Shown here piece by piece: positions 1-8,822 of a stretch of 37,601 nucleotides of DNA. Each line of letters begins with the position of its first letter. Position 1 is the first letter of the stretch. Source of the stretch: Quinella sp. 1Q7 (lineage in GTDB: Bacteria; Bacillota; Negativicutes; Selenomonadales; Selenomonadaceae); the NCBI GenBank assembly GCA_015206805.1, contig JADEZP010000011.1:1-37601 (forward strand), given 5' to 3'. The position numbers were made by a program, and so were the translations under genes. Under the pieces are notes generated by a model. That model saw only the letters and a program-made list of their open reading frames with translations, had not been told where the DNA came from and made no database searches.

Positions 1-2
1 AA

Positions 3-296
3 TATCAATACGTCGATAAGCCGATGATTTATCTGACTCGCGACACGCAACGTCACAACGAGCTGGGCAAAGCGATTCTGAACGTGTCGTATTTGGTCGA
101 CGGTCAAGATTTGGACGCCATTGCCGCCATGATTCAGCGCGTCATAATCGACGGCAACGACTATCGCGCCGCCGACCGCAGGGAAGTTTTCGACAAGTAT
201 CTTAACTCCCCGAAAGTCAACGGCGTGTTGGCAAGCGAATTCATTTACAGGAGCGTTGTCGACGAATTCAAGGAAACATCCGATAATACGGAATAA
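3..296 (+). CDS. CDP-glycerol glycerophosphotransferase-like protein, C-terminal end (gene starts before the window)
   Basis: The frame is open from the left edge and ends at TAA 294-296, so only the last ~97 residues are present. They align almost residue for residue with the C-terminus of the next gene (YQYVDKPMI, GKAILNVSY, RVIIDGND, LASEFIYRS), which places this in the TagB/TagF-type CDP-glycerol glycerophosphotransferase group; that family transfers glycerol phosphate to a growing surface polymer at the inner face of the cytoplasmic membrane. The visible part covers the end of the nucleotide-binding half and the C-terminal helices. The next gene follows after 27 nt on the same strand, so the two are very likely co-transcribed tandem paralogues. 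The N-terminal architecture cannot be seen; by analogy it may also carry an SGNH-like module, but that is a guess. Confidence 0.8.
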   Translation, partial: YQYVDKPMIYLTRDTQRHNELGKAILNVSYLVDGQDLDAIAAMIQRVIIDGNDYRAADRREVFDKYLNSPKVNGVLASEFIYRSVVDEFKETSDNTE

Positions 297-323
297 TTTG
301 TTCATTTCAGGAGGTTGTTGCTT

Positions 324-2660
324 ATGGACAAAAAAGACGTCGTGCTTGTCGTGCTTAATCGCGACGCATTGGAAGATACCGTAAAAAATCTGAATCTCGA
401 CCGCGCGAATTTGTCGATGATAATCACGGACGGCTGCGACGGCAAAACTTTCAGCGTCGGCGGCAAAGCTGTTCCCGTGACGAATTTCGCGACGATTCAC
501 ACGTACATGTGGAAGTACAGGCGATTGATTTGGCTGATTGGCGGCGGCAGTTCTGACGCTCTCCGCAAGATGAGAAAATTTTTGTCGGCATATCGTCACA
601 TTCCCGAAGCCAACATCGTCAACTTTGAAGTCGCGCAAATTTCCTCGACGTGGTCGGCGAATGTGCGGCACATTATCGAACACGGCGCGGATTTTTTCGT
701 GACGGGCGGCGAATACGCTCAAGTCGGCGTGAATCTGAAATTTATTCCGAACGGTGAACGTAGCGGAGTTATCCTTGCCGACACGAATCAAACTTTGCGG
801 CAAAGTTATATGACGTCAAAATACATCTTCGCACACGTCGCGCCCGACACGATTAAGTTCGTGCTTATCGGTTTGGAGCCCGACGCTTTCTGCCGCGACG
901 AATTGCACGCCGAGTTGCTCAACGACGACTTCCAAAATGTCTTGTCGACCGTCACCGCCGAGCAAGCCGATTTGAATTTCCACGTCGTCAAAGCGAATTT
1001 CGACTGCGAATTTTCCGCTAAGGCGGTTATCGATTGGCAGGACACTCCGCAGAAAATTTCAGCCGCCGCCGTCGAAAGTAACGCTCAAATTCTCACGGAT
1101 TACATTGAGCTGTGCCTTGCCAACGGCGCAAAACCCGTCGGCGTTGTCTTACCCGTCGCGCCCGCCGCAAAAGAAAATTTCGACGCCGAGCTTTTGAAGA
1201 CTTTCCGCGATACAATCGGTCAGCTTGAAGAAAATCGCGACTTTACCTGCGTCGATATGTTCGACCTCAATCTGAACTACGATTGCTACTGCGACATGAC
1301 GCACCTTAACGCACAAGGTCAAACTTTTGTAAATGCGCTCCTTGCCGCGAAACTTCACGCGAAAAATCTTCTCCCGATTGAAAGTTTCTGCGACATGAAT
1401 TATGCGTATATCAACGATTTGTCCGACATCGCGCCCGCCGACGAATACAACGCGCTGATGGAAAAAATTTTCGCCGCCTCCGCACAAATGATTCGCCGCA
1501 AGAAGAAAATCAAAATCGGCTTCGTGCTTTATGCGGCGTCGCAATGGTCCGGCGACGAGCTGTACAATTTGTTCGCCAAAGACAAGCGGTTTGAAACGAA
1601 CATATTTTTTTGCAAGCGCATATCCGTCGCCACCGACAACGAGCTTTTTGAAAAAGATTTTTTGGACGGCATCGAGCGGTTTAAATCTCACGGTTTGAAA
1701 ATCGTTCCGATTAGAGGTCGTAAGGCGAAAGTTCCGCATCAAGACGTGATTATTTGTTTGACGCCGTATTTCTCAAGATTGCCGAATGCTTTCAGACCAT
1801 CAAAAATATCGCTCAAAACGTTGATTACGCATATGCCGTATTCGTTGAGCATATCAATCCGCACGAAAGGATTTTACAACCGCAGCATATTTCATGTCGT
1901 GTGGAAGATGTTTCATTCGTCGGTTGCCGGTCTCAAAACGTATGCCAAATACAATACCGTCGGAATGCCGCGCGGATTTTTCAGCGGCTATCCGCGCATG
2001 GACATATTTTTCAGGCAGAATGCCGATTTTAAGTTCGATTGGAAGATGACGCGTCCCGACGCCAAAAAAATTATCTGGGCACCGCACTGGTCGATAAACG
2101 CCGTCACGCGCTACGCAACGTTTCAGTGGAATTACAAATTCATGTACGAATTCGCCAAGGCTCATCCGGAAACGTCGTGGGTCGTCAAGCCTCACGGCGG
2201 TTTATATTCCACGGCGGTCAAGGAAAAAGTTTTCCCGTCGCTTGAAGCTTTCGAGGCATATTTGCAGGCGTGGAACGACCTTCCGAATGCGCAGGTTTAC
2301 ACGGGCGGCTACTATCAAGCAATCTTCGCAACGTCGGATGCAATGATTCACGACAGCGGCTCGTTCATTGCGGAGTATCAATACGTCGATAAGCCCATGA
2401 TTTTTTTGACACGCGCGGGCGAAATTTTCAACGACCTGGGCAACGCGATTCTGAACGTGTCGTATTGCGTCGACGGCAAAGATCACAAAGCCATTGCCGC
2501 AACCTTAAAGCGCGTCATAATCGACGGCAATGACGATAAAGCCGCCGCCCGCAAAAAAAATTTCAACGAACATCTCAATTACCCGAAATACAACGGCAAG
2601 CTTGCAAGTGAATTCATCTACCACAGCATTGCCGACGAACTCAAGGAGGTTCCCGAATGA
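324..2660 (+). CDS. Two-module protein: N-terminal SGNH-like domain plus C-terminal CDP-glycerol glycerophosphotransferase domain
   Basis: 778 aa. ATG 324 is chosen because AGGAGG (309-314) lies 9 nt upstream; an in-frame TTG at 315 is too close to it. Residues ~1-360 look like an SGNH/GDSL-type fold: alternating strands and helices ending in a DMTHLNAQG block, which resembles the Asp-x-x-His block of that family, although a clear N-terminal GDS block is not seen. Residues ~395-778 carry the TagB/TagF signature: WAPHWSI, WVVKPHGG, then FATSDAMIHDSGSFIAEYQ, the donor-binding region. Inferred role: addition of glycerol phosphate (or a related alditol phosphate) to a cell-surface glycan, with the first module possibly acting on acyl groups. 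It overlaps the cytidylyltransferase gene by ATGA, so donor synthesis and transfer are translationally coupled. The C-terminus is nearly duplicated in the preceding gene. Confidence 0.8.
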   Translation: MDKKDVVLVVLNRDALEDTVKNLNLDRANLSMIITDGCDGKTFSVGGKAVPVTNFATIHTYMWKYRRLIWLIGGGSSDALRKMRKFLSAYRHIPEANIVNFEVAQISSTWSANVRHIIEHGADFFVTGGEYAQVGVNLKFIPNGERSGVILADTNQTLRQSYMTSKYIFAHVAPDTIKFVLIGLEPDAFCRDELHAELLNDDFQNVLSTVTAEQADLNFHVVKANFDCEFSAKAVIDWQDTPQKISAAAVESNAQILTDYIELCLANGAKPVGVVLPVAPAAKENFDAELLKTFRDTIGQLEENRDFTCVDMFDLNLNYDCYCDMTHLNAQGQTFVNALLAAKLHAKNLLPIESFCDMNYAYINDLSDIAPADEYNALMEKIFAASAQMIRRKKKIKIGFVLYAASQWSGDELYNLFAKDKRFETNIFFCKRISVATDNELFEKDFLDGIERFKSHGLKIVPIRGRKAKVPHQDVIICLTPYFSRLPNAFRPSKISLKTLITHMPYSLSISIRTKGFYNRSIFHVVWKMFHSSVAGLKTYAKYNTVGMPRGFFSGYPRMDIFFRQNADFKFDWKMTRPDAKKIIWAPHWSINAVTRYATFQWNYKFMYEFAKAHPETSWVVKPHGGLYSTAVKEKVFPSLEAFEAYLQAWNDLPNAQVYTGGYYQAIFATSDAMIHDSGSFIAEYQYVDKPMIFLTRAGEIFNDLGNAILNVSYCVDGKDHKAIAATLKRVIIDGNDDKAAARKKNFNEHLNYPKYNGKLASEFIYHSIADELKEVPE

Positions 2661-3076
2661 CGATAGGTTACACAACGGGCGTTTACGACTTGTTCCACAT
2701 CGGACACCTTAATCTGCTCAAAAACGCCAAAGGACTTTGCGACAAGCTGATTGTCGGCGTGACGGTCGACGAGCTGGTCAAGTACAAACATAAACGCGCC
2801 ATCATCCCCTTTGAAGACCGGCTGGAGATTATCCGTTCGATTAAGTATGTCGACGCGGCGATACCGCAGGACAACATCGACAAATTCGCGGCGTGGGAGA
2901 AGCTCAAATTCGATATTCTCTTTGTCGGCGACGATTGGTATCAGTCCGAAAGTTGGCAGGCGATGGAAGAAAAATTTCGCAGCGTCGGCGTCAAAGTCGT
3001 TTACTTCCCCTACACCAAGGGCGTCAGTTCCACCGTCATAAGTCAAGCGTTGAAATTGGTCAGGGAGATTGATTGA
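2657..3076 (+). CDS. tagD: Glycerol-3-phosphate cytidylyltransferase (TagD/GCT family)
   Basis: 139 aa, close to the usual ~130 aa. Family reaction: CTP + sn-glycerol 3-phosphate gives CDP-glycerol + PPi, in the cytoplasm. The sequence shows the N-terminal TTGVYDLFHIGH block with the HIGH nucleotidyltransferase motif at residues 14-17, and near the C-terminus the TKGVSST segment, equivalent to the RTEGISTT loop that binds the nucleotide phosphates. The start overlaps the stop of the upstream transferase as ATGA, and the stop lies two nt before the next ATG, so this is one tight operon. A related alditol-phosphate substrate cannot be excluded from sequence alone. Confidence 0.88.
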   Translation: MTIGYTTGVYDLFHIGHLNLLKNAKGLCDKLIVGVTVDELVKYKHKRAIIPFEDRLEIIRSIKYVDAAIPQDNIDKFAAWEKLKFDILFVGDDWYQSESWQAMEEKFRSVGVKVVYFPYTKGVSSTVISQALKLVREID

Positions 3077-3078
3077 AC

Positions 3079-5196
3079 ATGGTCGACAAAAATTTTTGCA
3101 TGAGCTCGTATCTTGCGTTCCGTTACATTGAACGCGACGACGTGGAATTTTACGACGGATTGCACCACAAAAATTTCCGACCCGTCAAAGACAAAGTTGC
3201 GGTCTCCACTGCGCGGGAAATTGACGCGGCGATTGCGGACAACTTCGCCAAAGTGCGCGGCAATAAACTCGGCTTGATGTTAAGCGGCGGCATGGATTCG
3301 GCGATTTTGGCGGCGTACATGCCCGGCAGCGACGCTTACACCTTCCGATTCCTCGGCGGCACTTTCCGCAACGATGAACTTTCGCGCGCGGAATATTACG
3401 CCGAAACTTACGGACTCAAACTCCATTACGTCGACATTGATTGGCAGACGATTGAGCCGTATGTTGATGCCGTCATGCGTGCCAAAGGTGCGCCCGTCCA
3501 CTCAATCGAGCCGCAACTTGTCGCGGCGGCGGAGCAGGCTAAAGCCGACGGTATCGAAATGTTGATTATCGGCGACGGGAGCGATTACATCTTCGGCGGA
3601 ATGGATCAGCTTTTGTCGCGCGATTGGTCGTTTGATGAATTCGTCAAGCGTTACACTTATCTTGAGCCCGCAACCGTACTTAAAGAGCCTGCGGACGTGA
3701 ATTATTTGTTCGAGCGTTATCGGCGCGGCGATGGTATTGACTGGTTGCAATTCCTTTACGACATCAGCACGGAGGAAAGTTACGCGTCGTATCAAAATGC
3801 GTTCGAGACTGCGCAAATGCCGTACTTCGACCCGTATGCAAATCTTGTAATGAGCGAGCCGCTTGATTTGCACCGTGTCAGGAACGGCGAGCCGAAGTAT
3901 TTGATTCGCGAGCTGTTCGCCATGAAGTACCCGAATCTTCCCGTGCCCGAAAAAGTTTCGATGCCGCGTCCCGTCGACGCGTACTTTGCCGAATGGCACG
4001 GACCGACCCGCCCCGAATTCAAATCGAACTTGGATATGATGCAATTCACGGGCAACCAGAAGTGGCAACTTTGGTGCCTTGAACGATTCTTGAATCTTTA
4101 CGAGCCGTTGCCCGCCGAAGACGCATTGGCAAAAGATACGGCTCATCAACAGCGCAAATCCGCACAAAAAGCTTTCTGCATGAGTTCGTATTTGATGTAC
4201 CGTTACATTTACGACGAGACCAAAAATTTCGGACTGCCGCGCCCAAAAATCGAGTTACCCGTTGAACGCACGCCCATTGCCGACGGCGACGAGCTGATTG
4301 ATTGTTTGCGGAAACAGGTCGTTGCGGCGACGAGTGACGGCAAGGCGGCTCTTGCACTTAGCGGCGGCATTGACTCGGCGATTTTGGCGAAGTTCATGCC
4401 CGAAGGCTCCACGGCGTACACTTTCCGTTGCGTCGTGCCCGGCAAAAAAGTCGAAGACGAATCCGGACGCGCCGCGCATTGGGCGGAGGTTTGCAAGCTC
4501 AATCACAAAATCATCGACATTTATTGGGAGGACGTCGTTTCCGTCGTCGATAAGCTCATGCTCCGCAAGGGCGCGCCGATTCATTCGATTGAGACGCAAA
4601 TTTACATCGCCGCGCAGAAAATTTTGGCGGACGGCTTCACGAAATTTATCTTCGGCGAAACTGCGGACATCATTTACGGCGGACATGACGGCTTGCTGTC
4701 AAGGGATTGGCTTTTCAGTGAATTTGTCGAGCGTTACAGCTACATTCTGCCGTACAAAGTTTTGCGCGAGCCGCAAATGCCGCTTGCCCCTTACAAAGAA
4801 TTTGAAGTTGACGGACACATTGACCCGTACAAATTTATTAACAAGCATTATCTGCAAGAGTCTCCGCCTTCGTATCGCAATGCGTGCGACGCGGCGGGTG
4901 TGGAGTTTGTCGCGCCGTATGCGCTGACGAAAATGGCGCACCCGATTGACTACAAAAAAATTCGCGGCGGTGAGCCGAAATACATTGTTCGCGAGGCGTT
5001 CCGCAAGCTTTGGCCCGGCGAAGACATTCCGCGCAAAACTCCGATGCCGCGCCCCGTCAACGAGTGGTTTGAACATTGGCAAGGTCCGACGCGCGAAGAA
5101 TTTTTGCCGCATTGCACCGACCCGTTGAACGGCAATCAGCGGTGGATGGTTTGGTGCTTGGAACGATTTTTGAATTTGCTCGACAAACCGCGCTGA
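3079..5196 (+). CDS. Tandem double asparagine-synthase-like PP-loop protein lacking a glutaminase domain
   Basis: 705 aa. ATG 3079 follows AGGGAG (3062-3067) by 11 nt; an in-frame TTG at 3073 is an alternative. The protein is an internal duplication: FCMSSYLAFRYI near residue 6 recurs as FCMSSYLMYRYI near residue 366, and each ~350-residue half contains an ATP-pyrophosphatase loop (SGGMDSA at ~69-75; SGGIDSA at ~428-434), a VHSIEPQ/IHSIETQ block, a GDGSDYIFGG/GETADIIYGG block and a shared W-LERFLNL ending. AsnB-type enzymes adenylate a carboxylate and add ammonia. The N-terminal Cys-type glutamine amidotransferase domain of AsnB is absent from both halves, so nitrogen must come from free ammonia or a partner. 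Context (polymer transferase, cytidylyltransferase) suggests amidation of a surface-glycan carboxylate; this is inference. Both PP-loops look intact. Confidence 0.8.
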   Translation: MVDKNFCMSSYLAFRYIERDDVEFYDGLHHKNFRPVKDKVAVSTAREIDAAIADNFAKVRGNKLGLMLSGGMDSAILAAYMPGSDAYTFRFLGGTFRNDELSRAEYYAETYGLKLHYVDIDWQTIEPYVDAVMRAKGAPVHSIEPQLVAAAEQAKADGIEMLIIGDGSDYIFGGMDQLLSRDWSFDEFVKRYTYLEPATVLKEPADVNYLFERYRRGDGIDWLQFLYDISTEESYASYQNAFETAQMPYFDPYANLVMSEPLDLHRVRNGEPKYLIRELFAMKYPNLPVPEKVSMPRPVDAYFAEWHGPTRPEFKSNLDMMQFTGNQKWQLWCLERFLNLYEPLPAEDALAKDTAHQQRKSAQKAFCMSSYLMYRYIYDETKNFGLPRPKIELPVERTPIADGDELIDCLRKQVVAATSDGKAALALSGGIDSAILAKFMPEGSTAYTFRCVVPGKKVEDESGRAAHWAEVCKLNHKIIDIYWEDVVSVVDKLMLRKGAPIHSIETQIYIAAQKILADGFTKFIFGETADIIYGGHDGLLSRDWLFSEFVERYSYILPYKVLREPQMPLAPYKEFEVDGHIDPYKFINKHYLQESPPSYRNACDAAGVEFVAPYALTKMAHPIDYKKIRGGEPKYIVREAFRKLWPGEDIPRKTPMPRPVNEWFEHWQGPTREEFLPHCTDPLNGNQRWMVWCLERFLNLLDKPR

Positions 5197-5215
5197 ACTC
5201 CACATAACGAAAAAA

Positions 5216-5258
5216 ATCCCCCGCAACTCTTCGTGAGCGGCGGGGGATAATTTTTTTT
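5216..5258. terminator. Bidirectional rho-independent terminator
   Basis: ATCCCCCGC (5216-5224) pairs perfectly with GCGGGGGAT (5240-5248), followed by eight T (5251-5258); on the other strand the hairpin is followed by a T run equal to the A run just before 5217. It lies between the convergent double PP-loop gene and the GltD-like gene and can end both transcripts. Confidence 0.9.
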
Positions 5259-5270
5259 GTCCGTGTAAAT

Positions 5271-6506
5271 TTATTGAGCGTTGCGTTTGGCAGTCAAGTA
5301 CGCGTCCATTGCCTCGGCGACCTGCTTGGAATATTTGACGGCAAGCACGACGTTTTTCGCGCCCGCGACGACGTCACCGCTTGCAAAGACGCCTTCGCGG
5401 GTGGTGCGACCGTCCTCGTCGACGACAATCAAGCCGTTCTTGTCGACGGACAAATCGTGCGTCGTGTTGACGATTTTATCTTTCGGACCTTGGCTGATTG
5501 CGATAATCGTGCTGTCGGCGGGCATCAAAACGGGCGTCTCTTCGCGAATCAAGTTGCCTTCGTCGTCGTAAATGCGCGGCGTGAGAATCGGACCTTTCTC
5601 GGTGAATTCGGTTATCGCCATGCCCTGCTGAATTTCGATACCGTCAACAGCGGCGTAGTCGAGTTCGCGCTGACTGGCGGCAATTCTGCGGCGGCGTGCG
5701 TAAAGCGTGACATTGCGACTGCCTTGGCGGACGACGGTTCGCGCCACGTCAATGGCACTGTTGCCCGCGCCGATAATCGCGACGGTGTCGCCGAGGTCGT
5801 AAGCGTCGGGGTTTTGCAGGTAGTCGATTGCGTAGTGGACGTTGCCGAGCGATTCGCCTTTGACGTGCGGTCGACGCGGACGCCAAACGCCCGTGCCGAT
5901 AAAAATTGCGTCGTAGCCGTCCTGAAACAGGTCGTCGAGGTGCAGTGCGCCGCCGATTGCCGTATTCGGGCGGAAGTGAATTCCCAGTTCGCGGAGCTTG
6001 ACTTGATAGCGGTCGAGAATTTTTCGCGACAGGCGGAATGCGGGAATGCCGTAGCGCATCATGCCGCCGACTTTGTCCATGCGCTCAAAGATTGTGATTC
6101 GATAGCCGAGCGCGGCAAGTTTGATGGCGATTGTAATTCCTGCGGGACCGGAGCCGATAATCGCGACGCGTTGACCGTTGTCGGGCGCACAATCGATGAC
6201 GGCTTTATCGAAATAAAATTCGGATATGTAGTGTTCGATGTTCGGGATTTGAACAGCCGCGCCCTCCTTGCGCTTGCCCTGAATGCAGTTGCCTTCGCAT
6301 TGATTTTCGTGGTCGCAGACAAGTGAGCAAACGACGCTTAGCGGGTTGTTGTCGAAAAGCATACGTCCCGCTTCCTCGGTTTGACCTGCCAGAAAGAGAC
6401 GAATCATTTCGGGAATGTTGGTTTGAATCGGGCAACCTTTGAGTCGGCACAACGGCTTCTTGCATTGCAGACAGCGGCGCGCCTCGTTGATGACGTGAGC
6501 AGCCAT
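5271..6506 (-). CDS. GltD-like NAD(P)-dependent FAD oxidoreductase (glutamate synthase small-subunit family)
   Basis: 411 aa; ATG preceded by GGAGGG. The N-terminal ~105 residues carry the family's Fe-S region (CLQCKKPLC, then SLVCDHENQCEGNC); a first dinucleotide fold follows at GSGPAGIT (FAD, residues ~118-125) and a second at GAGNSAIDVA (NAD(P)H), ending with the FAD-contacting ASGDVVAGAKNVV segment. Such proteins pass electrons from NAD(P)H to a partner through FAD and Fe-S clusters. It is shorter than a classical GltD and has no GOGAT large subunit beside it; a separate GltD-type domain sits in the glutamate-synthase operon at 22445-24772, so this one may serve another partner (for example an NfnB-like or stand-alone role). 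It is transcribed alone, divergently from the lactate permease. Confidence 0.82.
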   Translation of the reverse strand: MAAHVINEARRCLQCKKPLCRLKGCPIQTNIPEMIRLFLAGQTEEAGRMLFDNNPLSVVCSLVCDHENQCEGNCIQGKRKEGAAVQIPNIEHYISEFYFDKAVIDCAPDNGQRVAIIGSGPAGITIAIKLAALGYRITIFERMDKVGGMMRYGIPAFRLSRKILDRYQVKLRELGIHFRPNTAIGGALHLDDLFQDGYDAIFIGTGVWRPRRPHVKGESLGNVHYAIDYLQNPDAYDLGDTVAIIGAGNSAIDVARTVVRQGSRNVTLYARRRRIAASQRELDYAAVDGIEIQQGMAITEFTEKGPILTPRIYDDEGNLIREETPVLMPADSTIIAISQGPKDKIVNTTHDLSVDKNGLIVVDEDGRTTREGVFASGDVVAGAKNVVLAVKYSKQVAEAMDAYLTAKRNAQ

Positions 6507-6780
6507 TAATTATCCCTCCTAAAACAAAATCGCTTTTCGGATAAATTCCCCGCGAAATTCCATAAACCTGCGCGGCGCGAAAAATTTTTTGTCGTCGCGT
6601 GGACGGGCGGCCTCGAATCGCTCAACTAATTTAACTCCTCGTCGGTTGCAACGCAGAATTTCGCGGCAGGCGGCTGACTTGACAGAAAATTTTCAATAAG
6701 CAGGAATTTCTTCGCCCGCCATAGAAAATTGCCGCGTGGAATTATTTTCTTTCAGATACGTGAGGAGGTCGGGGGAATTG

Positions 6781-8310
6781 ATGTTTATACTTGCGCTGTC
6801 GCCGATTTTATGGCTGGTGATTGCGCTTAGCGTAATTAAAATGCCCGCGTGGAAGGCGTGCTTAATCGCATTGGCGATTTCGCTTGCGGCAGGCATCGGC
6901 GTGTGGCATATGGAAACGATTCGGGCGATTGAATCCGTGCTCGAAGGCGTTGCGCTGGCGTGCTGGCCGATTTTACTTGTCATTATTGCGGCGATTTTTA
7001 CTTACAACTTGACATTGCACACCAAGGCAATGGACACGATTAAAGACATGCTCACCAGCGTCAGCCACGATAAGCGCGTGCTGATACTGCTAATCGGCTG
7101 GGGCTTCGGCGGCTTTCTTGAAGGTATGGCGGGCTTCGGAACTGCGATTGCCGTCCCCGCAGGAATGCTCGCGGGCATCGGTATCAATCCGATTCTGTCC
7201 GTGTCAGTCTGTTTAATCGCGAATTCCGTGCCGACAGCTTACGGCTCAATCGGAATTCCGCTCGTAACGCTCGGCTCTGTTACGGGCTTCGACTCCGTTC
7301 AGCTCGCGACGTTTACATCGCTGCAACTGGGCGTCTTAACGCTGTTGTGCCCGTGGCTTATGGTCATTGCGTCGGGCGGCGGGCTCAAAGCACTGCGCGG
7401 CATGTCGATGATGTGTCTGGGCGCGGGACTTGCATTTTTCCTGCCGGAACTCGCGCTGTCAATGTTCGTCGGACCTGAACTTGCGGTTGTCGCGGGCGCG
7501 ATTGCGACAATGGGCACAATCGTTTTCATCGCGAAGAAATTCCCCGTCAACGATCCCGAATTCGCAATGCCCGACCACGCGCATACGGCAATCAGCACCG
7601 CAAAGGCGATTAACGCGTGCTTGCCGTTCATACTGATTTTCTTCTTCCTGCTGTTCACAAGTAAGCTCGTCCCGCCGATTAATTCGTTCCTTATGCAATT
7701 CAAGTCGGCTGTCCCGATTTACAACGGCGAAGGCGGCGCACCGTATACTTTCGTGTGGATTAACACGCCCGGCGTCTTGATTATGCTTGCGGCGTTCATT
7801 GCGGGTGCCAAGCAGGGCGCGGGCTTCGGCGAAATGGTCGGCGTCCTCAAAAAGACGATTAACGGTCTCAAGTTCACAATGGTTACGATTATTGCGGTCA
7901 TTGCCACGGCTAAAGTTATGGGCTACAGCGGCATGACGGGGCAAATTGCGGATACGGCGGTTGCGGCGACGGGCACGGCTTACCCGCTGATAGCGGCATT
8001 CCTCGGCTCCGTCGGCACATACATCACGGGCTCGGCGACATCAAGTTGCGTCCTGTTCGGCAAGTTGCAAGTGATAGCCTCTCAAGCAATCGGCGCGTCT
8101 CCGAACGTTCAAGCATGGGTTGCGGCGGCAAATGCGACGGGTGCCTGCGCGGGCAAAATGATATCCCCGCTGTCAATCGCAATCGGCTCGGCGGCAATCG
8201 GCGTCAAGGGCGCGGATTCTCAACTGTTGGCGTTCGCGGTCAAAATCTACGTGCCGTTCGTTATCTTCATGGGCGCAGTCGTCTATTTCGGGCAGGTGCT
8301 AATCGGCTAG
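6781..8310 (+). CDS. lctP: L-lactate permease (LctP/LldP family)
   Basis: 509 aa, close to the usual 500-550. An in-frame GTG at 6736 would add an unlikely N-terminus; ATG 6781 begins the family-typical MFILALSP and is preceded by GAGGAGG (6762-6768) and GGGGG (6771-6775). A dozen or more hydrophobic segments are evident, with the family signature GFGGFLEGMAGFGTAIAVPAG near residues 115-135 and the C-terminal GSATSSCVLFGKLQ block. The family co-transports lactate with protons across the inner membrane. The following cobalamin adenosyltransferase starts 11 nt after the stop, so they share a transcript. In the 274-nt gap upstream (6507-6780) a TTGACA at 6679-6684 could be a -35, but no good -10 follows at 16-18 nt, so the promoter is unassigned. 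Confidence 0.9.
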   Translation: MFILALSPILWLVIALSVIKMPAWKACLIALAISLAAGIGVWHMETIRAIESVLEGVALACWPILLVIIAAIFTYNLTLHTKAMDTIKDMLTSVSHDKRVLILLIGWGFGGFLEGMAGFGTAIAVPAGMLAGIGINPILSVSVCLIANSVPTAYGSIGIPLVTLGSVTGFDSVQLATFTSLQLGVLTLLCPWLMVIASGGGLKALRGMSMMCLGAGLAFFLPELALSMFVGPELAVVAGAIATMGTIVFIAKKFPVNDPEFAMPDHAHTAISTAKAINACLPFILIFFFLLFTSKLVPPINSFLMQFKSAVPIYNGEGGAPYTFVWINTPGVLIMLAAFIAGAKQGAGFGEMVGVLKKTINGLKFTMVTIIAVIATAKVMGYSGMTGQIADTAVAATGTAYPLIAAFLGSVGTYITGSATSSCVLFGKLQVIASQAIGASPNVQAWVAAANATGACAGKMISPLSIAIGSAAIGVKGADSQLLAFAVKIYVPFVIFMGAVVYFGQVLIG

Positions 8311-8321
8311 GAGGCGACGTG

Positions 8322-8822
8322 ATGAAAATTTACACCAAGACGGGCGACGCGGGCACGACGAGCCTTTACACGGGCGAACGCGTCGAAAAAAATTCTCTGC
8401 GCGTGCAAGTTTACGGTGCAATCGACGAGGCGGACTCGGCTCTCGGATTGGCGCGGGCGTTCGTCACCGTCGACGAGGTGCGCGATAAAATTTTCGCCGT
8501 GCAAAAAATTCTGCCGCGTCTTATGGCGGACTTCGCAAGCTTGAATCGTGAGCCGACAGTCACTGCCGCCGACGTTGCCAAACTTGAATCGGACATGGAC
8601 GCGCTTGACAGTGCCCTGCCGCCGCTGAAGTCGTTCCTAATTCCCGGCGCGTCGAAGGGCGGAGCATTCCTCGACTTGGCGCGGACTGTCACACGTCGCG
8701 CGGAGCGACTTGCCTGCGAGCTTGCGAAGTCGGAGCCCGTGCACGAATCGGACAAAATTTTTCTCAATCGCCTGTCGGATTATTGCTTCATGCTCATGCG
8801 CCGTGAAGAACTTGCGCAATAA
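8322..8822 (+). CDS. pduO: Cob(I)alamin adenosyltransferase, PduO type
   Basis: 166 aa. TAGGAGG (8308-8314) overlaps the lactate permease stop and sits 7 nt before ATG 8322, which fixes the start. The N-terminus KIYTKTGDAGTTSLYTGER is the ATP-binding signature of PduO-type adenosyltransferases; VYGAIDEADSALGLAR, the central helical bundle, and RTVTRRAERLA plus LNRLSDYCFMLMR near the end complete the fold. It transfers adenosyl from ATP to cob(I)alamin to make coenzyme B12. Some members are ~180-190 aa, so this one is slightly compact but not truncated at a motif. Pairing with lactate permease may reflect B12-dependent propionate (methylmalonyl-CoA) fermentation of lactate; that link is inference. 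Confidence 0.9.
   Translation: MKIYTKTGDAGTTSLYTGERVEKNSLRVQVYGAIDEADSALGLARAFVTVDEVRDKIFAVQKILPRLMADFASLNREPTVTAADVAKLESDMDALDSALPPLKSFLIPGASKGGAFLDLARTVTRRAERLACELAKSEPVHESDKIFLNRLSDYCFMLMRREELAQ

Noticed and set aside
5274-6326. A 350-codon open frame on the plus strand opposite the GltD-like gene
   Set aside because: It is antisense to a well-supported gene; the open state follows from GC-rich codon positions. No ribosome site or family motif.
8046-8321. Longer reading frame extending the cobalamin adenosyltransferase upstream
   Set aside because: It overlaps the lactate permease in another frame; the real start has TAGGAGG at 8308-8314 and gives the family N-terminus.
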